NCBI GenBank assembly: GCA_023268425.1
Contig: JALRFN010000055.1
Location: 1 to 5,821 of the forward strand
Direction of reading: 5' to 3'
Length of the DNA: 5,821 bases
Source: Burkholderiaceae bacterium
GTDB taxonomy: Bacteria; Pseudomonadota; Gammaproteobacteria; Burkholderiales; Burkholderiaceae_C
The notes beneath the pieces were generated by a model that had not been told where the DNA came from, ran no database searches, and worked only from the letters and a program-made list of their open reading frames with translations. The position numbers and the translations under genes were made by a program. This document shows positions 1 to 4,998 of this stretch, piece by piece (within the stretch, counting starts at the first letter, position 1; each line of letters starts with the position of its first letter).

Positions 1-1045
1 CGCCCTCAGGCACGCGGAAACCTTCTGAGAACAGCTTGAATTGGTGGATCAACTCCTCCATTCTGTTCTTCATTTCTTCGCGCTTGGGCGGCGCAACCTT
101 GTGGTTGTCGGTGATCACCGGGCCAGGGTTCACACGCAACCAGTCGATGCATTGCTGCAAGATGCGGTTGGACTGGCGCATTTCTTCGACGCGCACCACA
201 TAGCGGTCGTAGCAATCACCGTTGGTGCCCACAGGAATGTCGAAATCAAAGTTCTCGTAGCCGTCATAGGGCTGGGTCTTTCGCAAGTCCCAGGCCACGC
301 CGGAGCCGCGCAACATCGGCCCTGTGAAACCCAAGTCCAACGCACGCTCAGGCGACACCACACCAATCCCCACCGTGCGCTGCTTCCAAATGCGGTTGTC
401 CGTCAGCAAGGTTTCGTATTCGTCGATGTAGTTCGGGAACTTGGTGCAGAAGTCCTGCAAATAGTCCAACAGCGAGCCTTGGCGGTTCTCGTTGAACGCC
501 GCCACCGAGCGCGCGTTACGCACCTTGCTGGGCTTCATCTGCGGCATGGTGTCAGGCAAGTCACGGTAAACGCCGCCTGGTCGGAAGTAGGCCGCGTGCA
601 TGCGGGCGCCAGACACCGCCTCGTAAACATCAAACAGCGTTTCGCGTTCACGGAAGGTGTAAATCAAGGCCGTCGATGCACCACAGTCGTGACCGTGCGC
701 ACCCAACCACAGCAAATGGTTCAGGATGCGTGTGATTTCAGAGAACATCACGCGAATGACTTGTGCACGCTTGGGCACGTCAATGCCCAAGAGCTTTTCA
801 ATCGCCAAACAATAAGCGTGCTCGTTGCACATCATGGACACGTAGTCCAGACGGTCCATGTACGGCAAGCTTTGGATATAGGTCTTGGTCTCGGCCAGCT
901 TTTCGGTGGCGCGGTGCAACAAGCCGATGTGCGGGTCGGCGCGTTGCACGACTTCCCCGTCCATCTCCAGCACCAAGCGCAGCACACCGTGCGCGGCGGG
1001 GTGCTGCGGACCGAAGTTGAGGGTGTAATTTTTGATTTCAGCCAT
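1..1045 (-). CDS. nuoD: NADH-quinone oxidoreductase subunit D (partial, 3' end outside window)
   Basis: This is the 49-kDa subunit of respiratory complex I. It sits in the peripheral-arm connecting module and, with NuoB, forms the quinone-reduction site. The frame opens at ATG 1045 (MAEIKNYTLNFGPQHPAAHG) and stays open for 348 codons to the window edge. The family is usually about 417 residues, so roughly the last 70 are missing. The GPQHPAAHG motif carries His19, and Tyr68 lies in DYVSMMCNEHAY. Their 49-residue spacing matches the quinone-binding His/Tyr pair known in Thermus (38/87) and bovine (59/108) homologues. The segments LNHLLWLGAHGHDCGA, SGARMHAAYFRPGGV and PMLRGSGVAWDLRK are also typical of NuoD. 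It starts 29 bp after nuoC. I see no strong Shine-Dalgarno before the ATG, so translational coupling to nuoC is possible. Identification is secure. Confidence 0.98.
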   Translation of the reverse strand, partial: MAEIKNYTLNFGPQHPAAHGVLRLVLEMDGEVVQRADPHIGLLHRATEKLAETKTYIQSLPYMDRLDYVSMMCNEHAYCLAIEKLLGIDVPKRAQVIRVMFSEITRILNHLLWLGAHGHDCGASTALIYTFRERETLFDVYEAVSGARMHAAYFRPGGVYRDLPDTMPQMKPSKVRNARSVAAFNENRQGSLLDYLQDFCTKFPNYIDEYETLLTDNRIWKQRTVGIGVVSPERALDLGFTGPMLRGSGVAWDLRKTQPYDGYENFDFDIPVGTNGDCYDRYVVRVEEMRQSNRILQQCIDWLRVNPGPVITDNHKVAPPKREEMKNRMEELIHQFKLFSEGFRVPEG

Positions 1046-1074
1046 GTTTCATCAAGCAAGACGCTGAGCGCGGC

Positions 1075-1668
1075 TTATTGCAGGCCTCCGTATCCGTCTT
1101 CGCGAATGATGCGCGGCGTGATCTGACGCGTCTCCACGGTCACGGGTTGGTAAACGACGCGCTGCTGCTCGGCGTCGTAACGCATTTCCACGTGTCCAGT
1201 CACCGGGAAGTCTTTGCGCATGGGGTGGCCAATGAAGCCGTAGTCCGTCAAGATGCGGCGCAAGTCGTTGTGGCCATCGAAAACGATGCCATACAAGTCA
1301 AAGGCTTCGCGCTCAAACCAATTGGCGCCTGTCCACACCTCAACCACCGAAGCAACCATGGGCAGATCATCGTCTGCACAAAACACCTTGACCCGCATGC
1401 GTTGGTTTTCACTGATCGACAAGAGGTGCGAGACCACCGCAAAGCGTGGCCCTTCCCAAACCATGTCTTTGTACTCGCTGTAGTCGAGGCCGCACAAGTC
1501 GATCAACTGTTCAAAGCGGCAACCCTCGGCGTCGCGCAGGGCCTTCATGGCCTCCAAGTAGCCTTCCGGCTTGACCTGCACCGTCAACTCACCGCGATCA
1601 ACCACCGAAGTGACCAGAGCATCCCCAAGCACCGTGGACACGCGTTCTTGCAAAGCTTGCATGTTCAT
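1075..1668 (-). CDS. nuoC: NADH-quinone oxidoreductase subunit C
   Basis: This is the 30-kDa subunit of complex I, a soluble scaffold in the connecting module next to NuoB and NuoD. The product is 197 aa, a normal length for a stand-alone NuoC; in E. coli the protein is fused to NuoD, here it is separate. The family signature spans about residues 119-156: Glu-Arg-Glu at 119-121, FDLYGIVFDGH, then DLRRIL and HPMRKDFP. The tail ITPRIIREDGYGG is also typical. I chose ATG 1668 over the upstream in-frame TTG at 1692 because GAGGTG lies 6 nt before it and the TTG lies inside nuoB. The gene begins 10 bp after the nuoB stop, so it belongs to the same operon. Confidence 0.97.
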   Translation of the reverse strand: MNMQALQERVSTVLGDALVTSVVDRGELTVQVKPEGYLEAMKALRDAEGCRFEQLIDLCGLDYSEYKDMVWEGPRFAVVSHLLSISENQRMRVKVFCADDDLPMVASVVEVWTGANWFEREAFDLYGIVFDGHNDLRRILTDYGFIGHPMRKDFPVTGHVEMRYDAEQQRVVYQPVTVETRQITPRIIREDGYGGLQ

Positions 1669-1680
1669 CGCATTCACCTC
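1666..1680 (-). promoter_or_regulatory. nuoC ribosome binding site and start
   Basis: GAGGTG at 1680-1675 overlaps the nuoB stop codon (reading TGAGGTGA) and lies 6 nt before ATG 1668. It settles the nuoC start and suggests coupled translation of nuoB and nuoC. Another ATG at 1673 is out of frame, reads ATG CGA TGA, and is only 1 nt from the Shine-Dalgarno, too close to be used efficiently. Confidence 0.75.
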
Positions 1681-2161
1681 ACTGACGCGCAATGGTTTGG
1701 GTGCGACGGATCTTGGTTTGCAACTGCATCAAGCCGTAGAGCAAAGCCTCAGCCGTGGGCGGGCAGCCCGGCACATAAACATCCACCGGCACCACGCGAT
1801 CACAACCACGCACCACCGAGTAGCTGTAGTGGTAGTAGCCACCACCGTTGGCGCAAGAGCCCATGGAGATGACATAGCGTGGCTCACTCATCTGGTCGTA
1901 AACCTTGCGCAAAGCCGGGGCCATCTTGTTGCACAGCGTGCCTGCCACGATCATCAAGTCAGACTGACGGGGACTGGCGCGAAACACTTCAGCACCAAAA
2001 CGAGCCAAGTCATAGCGCGCAGCACCCGCGTGCATCATTTCCACCGCGCAACAGGCCAAGCCAAACGTCATCGGCCACAAAGAGCCAGTCTTGGCCCAGT
2101 TCACCACGGTGTCATAACTCGTGGTGACGAAGCCTTTTTCCAAAACGCCTTCAATACCCAT
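1679..2161 (-). CDS. nuoB: NADH-quinone oxidoreductase subunit B (cluster N2 subunit)
   Basis: This is the PSST-type subunit of complex I. It holds [4Fe-4S] cluster N2, which passes electrons to quinone at the interface with NuoD. The product is 160 aa, full length for the short beta/alphaproteobacterial form. The expected ligands are present: tandem Cys37-Cys38 in FGLACCAVEMM, Cys103 in SMGSCANGGGYY and Cys133 in VPGCPPTAEAL. Cys77 and Cys120 are extra. The N-terminus MGIEGVLEKGFVTTS is typical of Burkholderiales homologues as I know them. The start is ATG 2161, preceded by AAAAGG about 10 nt upstream. It lies 38 bp after nuoA, and its stop overlaps the nuoC ribosome binding site. No key residue is missing. 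Confidence 0.98.
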   Translation of the reverse strand: MGIEGVLEKGFVTTSYDTVVNWAKTGSLWPMTFGLACCAVEMMHAGAARYDLARFGAEVFRASPRQSDLMIVAGTLCNKMAPALRKVYDQMSEPRYVISMGSCANGGGYYHYSYSVVRGCDRVVPVDVYVPGCPPTAEALLYGLMQLQTKIRRTQTIARQ

Positions 2162-2199
2162 GGCGAATCAACCTTTTCTCGTCAGCATGCCCACCAGGA

Positions 2200-2559
2200 T
2201 CACTCCCAGTCCAGCGCGCCTTTTTTCCACTCGTAGACAAAACCCACGACCAAAATGCCCAGAAAGACCACCACCGCCCAAAACGCGGTTGGCCCCAACT
2301 CCTTGAGCGCCACCGCCCAAGGGAACAGGAAGGCGATTTCCAAGTCGAACAAAATGAACAAAATGGCCACGAGGTAATAGCGCACATCAAACTTCATGCG
2401 CGCGTCTTCGAACGCCTCAAAGCCACATTCGTAAGGGGAGTTTTTCGCAGCGTCGGGTCGGCTGGGGCCCAACACGTAGCCGATCACCTGAGGAATGACG
2501 CCAACGGCCACGCCCACCAGAATGAACAAAATAACGGGGAGGTATTGTTCGAGGCTCAT
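2200..2559 (-). CDS. nuoA: NADH-quinone oxidoreductase subunit A
   Basis: This is the small membrane subunit of complex I (ND3 homologue), located in the inner membrane where the peripheral arm joins. The product is 119 aa, the usual length. Three hydrophobic helices are visible at about residues 7-30, 62-83 and 91-110. The loop after helix 1 carries YECGFE with Cys45, equivalent to the switch-loop Cys of mammalian ND3. Helix 2 contains FDLEIAFLFPWA with the conserved acidic pair Asp72/Glu74. I chose ATG 2559 (MSLEQYLPVILF) over an in-frame TTG at 2568, because homologues begin this way. The Shine-Dalgarno is weak (GAG five nt upstream), and a strong hairpin lies just ahead. It is the first gene of the nuo operon, 50 bp after a tRNA-Leu. 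Confidence 0.97.
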   Translation of the reverse strand: MSLEQYLPVILFILVGVAVGVIPQVIGYVLGPSRPDAAKNSPYECGFEAFEDARMKFDVRYYLVAILFILFDLEIAFLFPWAVALKELGPTAFWAVVVFLGILVVGFVYEWKKGALDWE

Positions 2560-2575
2560 AGGACTCAACTGCGTG

Positions 2576-2598
2576 GGCGGCTCGCTGAACGAGCCACC
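2576..2598 (-). promoter_or_regulatory. Strong hairpin between tRNA-Leu and nuoA
   Basis: In the transcript sense the left arm GGTGGCTCG (2598-2590) pairs with the right arm CGAGCCGCC (2584-2576) across a 5-nt loop, TTCAG. This gives 9 bp including one G-U wobble. No U-tract follows, so it is not a classical terminator. It starts 11 nt after the tRNA CCA and ends 16 nt before the nuoA ATG. It may protect the nuo mRNA 5' end after tRNA release, pace read-through, or affect nuoA translation. The structure is read directly; its role is inferred. Confidence 0.5.
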
Positions 2599-2609
2599 GC
2601 TGATTGCTT

Positions 2610-2694
2610 TGGTGCCGACGGCGAGACTCGAACTCGCACAGCTTTCGCCACTACCCCCTCAAGATAGCGTGTCTACCAATTTCACCACGTCGGC
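2610..2694 (-). tRNA. tRNA-Leu (anticodon GAG)
   Basis: This is a complete leucine tRNA of 85 nt including an encoded CCA end (2612-2610). The acceptor stem GCCGACG (2694-2688) pairs perfectly with CGTCGGC (2620-2614), with discriminator A at 2613. The D-arm GTGAAATTGGTAGACAC is typical of tRNA-Leu. The anticodon stem CTATC/GGTAG encloses the loop TTGAGGG, so the anticodon is GAG (2660-2658), reading CUC and CUU. A 13-nt variable region contains a small GC/GC stem with a GAAA loop, making it a class II tRNA. The T-arm is GCGAG-TTCGAGT-CTCGC. It sits between secG and nuoA and is probably cut from a transcript that continues into nuo. Confidence 0.98.
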
Positions 2695-2710
2695 AGGAGT
2701 GGTTTGCGCG

Positions 2711-2728
2711 GGTGTGATAGAGGTGTGA
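2711..2728 (-). repeat. Direct repeat TCACACC-N4-TCACACC upstream of tRNA-Leu
   Basis: On the minus strand TCACACC occurs at 2728-2722 and again at 2717-2711, an 11-bp period of about one helical turn. It ends 16 nt before the tRNA 5' end and overlaps the only promoter-like element I can place here. The repeat is exact; a role as a binding site is only a possibility. Confidence 0.5.
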
Positions 2729-2742
2729 GCACCCCCGCAAAA
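2714..2742 (-). promoter_or_regulatory. Possible weak sigma-70 promoter for tRNA-Leu/nuo
   Basis: A -10-like TATCAC (2719-2714; 4 of 6 matches to consensus) lies 17 bp after a poor -35-like TTTTGC (2742-2737; 2 of 6). Transcription would begin a few nucleotides before the tRNA, and the following GC-rich ACCCGCGC would suit a stringently controlled stable-RNA promoter. The match is poor, so treat this as a placeholder for the promoter expected somewhere in 2695-2872. Confidence 0.2.
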
Positions 2743-2765
2743 CCCTCGGAGTTTACCCCGAAACA

Positions 2766-2781
2766 CCCCTCGATTTAGGGG
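2766..2781 (-). repeat. Small inverted repeat in secG/tRNA intergenic region
   Basis: CCCCT (2781-2777 in the minus sense) and AGGGG (2770-2766) form a 5-bp stem with a 6-nt loop, followed by TGTTTCGGGG. It is too short and lacks a proper U-tract, so a terminator role is doubtful. Confidence 0.3.
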
Positions 2782-2801
2782 CAAACCCTGGTTTTTATCC
2801 C

Positions 2802-2826
2802 TTCGGTGACCACAGCTTTCACCGAA
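2802..2826. repeat. Perfect 8-bp inverted repeat in secG/tRNA intergenic region
   Basis: TTCGGTGA (2802-2809) and TCACCGAA (2819-2826) are perfect inverted copies separated by 9 nt. On the minus strand the structure is followed by GGGATAAAAACC, with no U-tract on either side, so it is not an obvious intrinsic terminator. It could be an operator or an RNA hairpin. The symmetry is seen directly; no function can be assigned. Confidence 0.5.
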
Positions 2827-2843
2827 CTTGCAGCTTCAAACTA

Positions 2844-2860
2844 CCGGGGGTATGCCCCGG
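2844..2860 (-). terminator. GC-rich hairpin after secG, candidate weak terminator
   Basis: In the transcript sense CCGGGG (2860-2855) pairs with CCCCGG (2849-2844) over a 5-nt loop, extendable by one G-U pair. It begins 12 nt after the secG stop codon. The downstream sequence TAGTTTGAAG is only modestly U-rich, so termination may be partial or structure-only. Its position at the end of the pnp-to-secG row is what favours a terminator. Confidence 0.4.
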
Positions 2861-2872
2861 CTGAGCAAACGA

Positions 2873-3202
2873 TCAATTGGAGGGGATCGCATCCTTGGAA
2901 ACCGGTGCCGCGGGGGCTGCCGGGATGTTCTGCTCCAAAACACTGCCTGCCGCTGGCGCGGGACGCTGGTAGCCGTGGTACGACAAAAACAAGGTACTGG
3001 CCAAAAACACCGAGGCCAACACGGCGGTGGTGCGCGACAAGAAGTTGGCGCCGCCACTGGCACCAAACAAACTGGTTGACGAACCGCTGCCAAAGGCAGC
3101 GCCGGCGTCAGCCCCCTTGCCATGCTGCATCAGGATCATGCCGATCATCACCAAGGCCGACAAAATTTGAATCGCTGACAAGATGCGAATCACAAAGTCC
3201 AT
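2873..3202 (-). CDS. secG: Protein translocase subunit SecG
   Basis: This is the small auxiliary subunit of the SecYEG inner-membrane channel, which aids SecA-driven export. The product is 109 aa with two hydrophobic helices at about residues 4-26 and 57-75. Between them lies the family loop QHGKGADAGAAFG followed by SLFG (residues 26-47). The C-terminal tail after residue 79 is Ala/Pro-rich and low in complexity, as is common and variable in this family. I chose ATG 3202 (MDFVIRILSAIQ), which has GGAG 7 nt upstream, over an in-frame TTG at 3247 that would lie within tpiA. It starts 13 bp after the tpiA stop. The tpiA-secG-tRNA-Leu-nuo order is one I know from betaproteobacteria. Confidence 0.95.
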   Translation of the reverse strand: MDFVIRILSAIQILSALVMIGMILMQHGKGADAGAAFGSGSSTSLFGASGGANFLSRTTAVLASVFLASTLFLSYHGYQRPAPAAGSVLEQNIPAAPAAPVSKDAIPSN

Positions 3203-3215
3203 TTGTCCACTCCAC

Positions 3216-3974
3216 TCAAGCGCTGGCCACAACGGCTGCGCGAACAATACTCAAAAAATCGGGCGCCTTCAGCGACGCCCCACCAATCAAACCGCCGTCG
3301 ATGTCGGCCTGCGCCAGCAACTCAGCGGCATTGCCCGCGTTCATGCTGCCGCCGTACAAGATTTGCACCTTTTCCGCGTGCTCTGTCGCTGCTGCCAACT
3401 GCGCACGCAACACCGCGTGCACGGCCTGCGCCTGCTCTGGCGTTGCCGTCTTGCCCGTGCCAATCGCCCACACCGGCTCGTAGGCCACGACGATTTCGCT
3501 GACGCAATGGCCGACGGCGTGGATAGCCGCAGCCAATTGGCGCTTGACCACCGCCTCGGTCTCACCCGCTTCGCGCTGATCCAAGGTCTCACCCACACAA
3601 ACGATGGGGGTGACACCCGAAGCCAACGCGGCCTTGGCTTTTTCACCCACAAGCGCATCGGTTTCGCCGTGGTACTGGCGACGCTCAGAGTGGCCAACAA
3701 TCGCGTAACGCACCGACATGTCTTTCAACATGGGCGCACTGATTTCACCCGTGTAAGCGCCCTTGTCTTGGGCCGACACGTCTTGCGCACCCAGGCGAAT
3801 CGGCGTGGCGTCCACCATGCGTCCCACCTGATCGATGTAGACACTGGGCACACACACCGCGATTTCGCAGGCCACCGATGCCTCTAAACCTTGCAGCACA
3901 TCGGCCAACAAAGAAGCGTTGCTGGCCTTGTCGCCATTCATCTTCCAGTTGCCGGCAATCAATTTTTTGCGCAC
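3216..3974 (-). CDS. tpiA: Triosephosphate isomerase
   Basis: This cytoplasmic enzyme interconverts dihydroxyacetone phosphate and glyceraldehyde 3-phosphate in glycolysis and gluconeogenesis. The product is 252 aa, normal for bacteria. From the GTG start the protein reads MRKKLIAGNWKMNG, giving substrate-binding Asn9 and Lys11. The electrophile is His95 in VGHSERR, the catalytic base is Glu166 in AYEPVWAIGTG, and loop 6 follows it. Phosphate-binding YGGSMN (207-212) and GGLIGGASL (227-235) complete the TIM-barrel site. I chose GTG 3974 because no in-frame ATG lies nearby and GAGGAG is 6 nt upstream. An in-frame TTG at 4001 would overlap the previous gene and has no ribosome binding site. It lies 20 bp after the oxidoreductase gene and 13 bp before secG. 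Confidence 0.97.
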   Translation of the reverse strand: MRKKLIAGNWKMNGDKASNASLLADVLQGLEASVACEIAVCVPSVYIDQVGRMVDATPIRLGAQDVSAQDKGAYTGEISAPMLKDMSVRYAIVGHSERRQYHGETDALVGEKAKAALASGVTPIVCVGETLDQREAGETEAVVKRQLAAAIHAVGHCVSEIVVAYEPVWAIGTGKTATPEQAQAVHAVLRAQLAAATEHAEKVQILYGGSMNAGNAAELLAQADIDGGLIGGASLKAPDFLSIVRAAVVASA

Positions 3975-3986
3975 ATCACACTCCTC
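3972..3986 (-). promoter_or_regulatory. tpiA ribosome binding site with overlapping out-of-frame ATG
   Basis: GAGGAG (3986-3981) is followed by a 6-nt spacer and the GTG start at 3974. Within that spacer an ATG begins at 3976, overlapping the GTG as ATGTG. Its frame reads Met-Cys-Ala-Lys-Asn and then stops (TGA). Homology fixes GTG as the true start; the ATG is a possible competitor. Confidence 0.7.
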
Positions 3987-3994
3987 AAACACGC

Positions 3995-4987
3995 TCACCA
4001 AGTCAGCACAATCTTGCCCACATGCGCGTTGCTTTCCATCAATGCATGAGCTTGCGCTGCCTCAGCGGCAGGGAAGGTTTTGAAAATCACGGGCTTGACC
4101 AACCCGGCTTGCAACCACGGCCACACCTGAGCGCGCAAGGCCTGCGCAATCGCCGCCTTGAATGCAACAGGGCGCGGACGCAAAGTAGAACCGGTCACGG
4201 TCAAGCGTTTGCGCAAAACCAAACCCGCATTCAGTTGCGACGCCACACCGCCTTGCACAGCGATGATGACCAAGCGGCCGTCTTCACGCAAACACTCGAT
4301 TTCACGCGCAACGTAATCACCGGCAACCATGTCCAAAATCACGTCCACGCCTTGGCCATCGGTCAAACGCTTGACCTCTTCGACGAAGTCTTGCGACTTG
4401 TAGTTGATCGCATGGTCTGCGCCCAGGGCCAGACAGGCTTGCGCTTTTTCGTCAGTACCCACGGTCACGATGACCTGGGCTCCTGCCGCCTTGGCGAGTT
4501 GAATCGCCGTGACCCCAATGCCGCTGGAGCCGCCTTGGATCAGCAGGGTCTCGCCCGCCTGCAAGCGCGCGCGGTCAAAGACATTGCTCCAGACCGTGAA
4601 GAAGGTTTCAGGCAGCGACGCGGCTTGCACGTCGTCCAAACCATCGGGCACCGGCAAACACTGAGCCACCGGGGCCACGCAAAACTGCGCATAACCGCCC
4701 CCGGCCACCAAGGCGCACACACGATCACCCACCGCCAGCCCAGCTGCGGCCATGGCCGCAGCGTCGCCTGACACCACTTCGCCAGCCACTTCCAAGCCTG
4801 GCACATCGGAGGCGCCCGGCGGCACCGGGTAGTTGCCTTTTCGTTGCAACACATCGGGGCGGTTGACCCCGCTGGCTGCGACGCGAATCAACAACTCACC
4901 CGCGCCGGCTTGCGGCACGTCGCGCTCACCCAATTGCAGCACCTCTGGGGCACCATATTGCGTGATGTCGATGGTCTGCATGCGCAT
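3995..4987 (-). CDS. NAD(P)H quinone oxidoreductase, PIG3/zeta-crystallin type
   Basis: This is a zinc-free medium-chain dehydrogenase/reductase of the quinone oxidoreductase branch, predicted to reduce quinones with NADPH in the cytosol. The product is 330 aa, the usual length. The N-terminal catalytic domain has SGVNRPDVLQRKGNYP (39-54) and DVPGLEVAGEVV (61-72), close to the pattern of human TP53I3 (PIG3). The Rossmann domain carries GGSSGIG (152-158), then ALGADHAINYKSQDF (188-201) and GVDVILDMVAG (213-223). The Cys cluster of the structural zinc site is absent. I chose ATG 4987 because AAGG lies about 9 nt upstream, overlapping the pnp stop; ATG 4981 is an alternative. It starts 11 bp after pnp. 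The actual substrate is not determinable here. Confidence 0.9.
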   Translation of the reverse strand: MRMQTIDITQYGAPEVLQLGERDVPQAGAGELLIRVAASGVNRPDVLQRKGNYPVPPGASDVPGLEVAGEVVSGDAAAMAAAGLAVGDRVCALVAGGGYAQFCVAPVAQCLPVPDGLDDVQAASLPETFFTVWSNVFDRARLQAGETLLIQGGSSGIGVTAIQLAKAAGAQVIVTVGTDEKAQACLALGADHAINYKSQDFVEEVKRLTDGQGVDVILDMVAGDYVAREIECLREDGRLVIIAVQGGVASQLNAGLVLRKRLTVTGSTLRPRPVAFKAAIAQALRAQVWPWLQAGLVKPVIFKTFPAAEAAQAHALMESNAHVGKIVLTW

Positions 4988-4998
4988 GGACGGAGCCC

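Noticed and set aside
41..1126. Long plus-strand ORF of 361 codons opposite nuoD
   Set aside because: Its His/Val/Arg/Gln-rich translation matches no family I recognise, and it lies exactly antisense to a secure nuoD. It is a mirror ORF from codon bias.
1078..2236. Two overlapping plus-strand ORFs opposite nuoC and nuoB
   Set aside because: They are antisense to fully conserved complex I genes, lack recognisable domains and are low-complexity shadows.
2610..2694. tRNA-Leu as an integration (attachment) site
   Set aside because: The flanking genes secG and nuoA are in normal order, and I see no integrase or duplicated tRNA 3' fragment in the window.
2495..2728. Small plus-strand ORF of 77 codons
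   Set aside because: Its middle part is the reverse complement of the tRNA-Leu, a common source of spurious hypothetical proteins.
3203..3247. N-terminal extension of secG from TTG 3247
   Set aside because: It would overlap the tpiA 3' end. The hydrophobic start of the SecG family and a Shine-Dalgarno both point to ATG 3202.
3975..4001. N-terminal extension of tpiA from TTG 4001
   Set aside because: It overlaps the upstream gene, lacks a ribosome binding site and adds residues not found in the family; GTG 3974 fits both length and GAGGAG spacing.
2806..4771. Plus-strand ORFs of 225, 234 and 297 codons
   Set aside because: They are antisense to secG, tpiA and the quinone oxidoreductase, all confirmed by catalytic or family motifs; the mirror translations have none.
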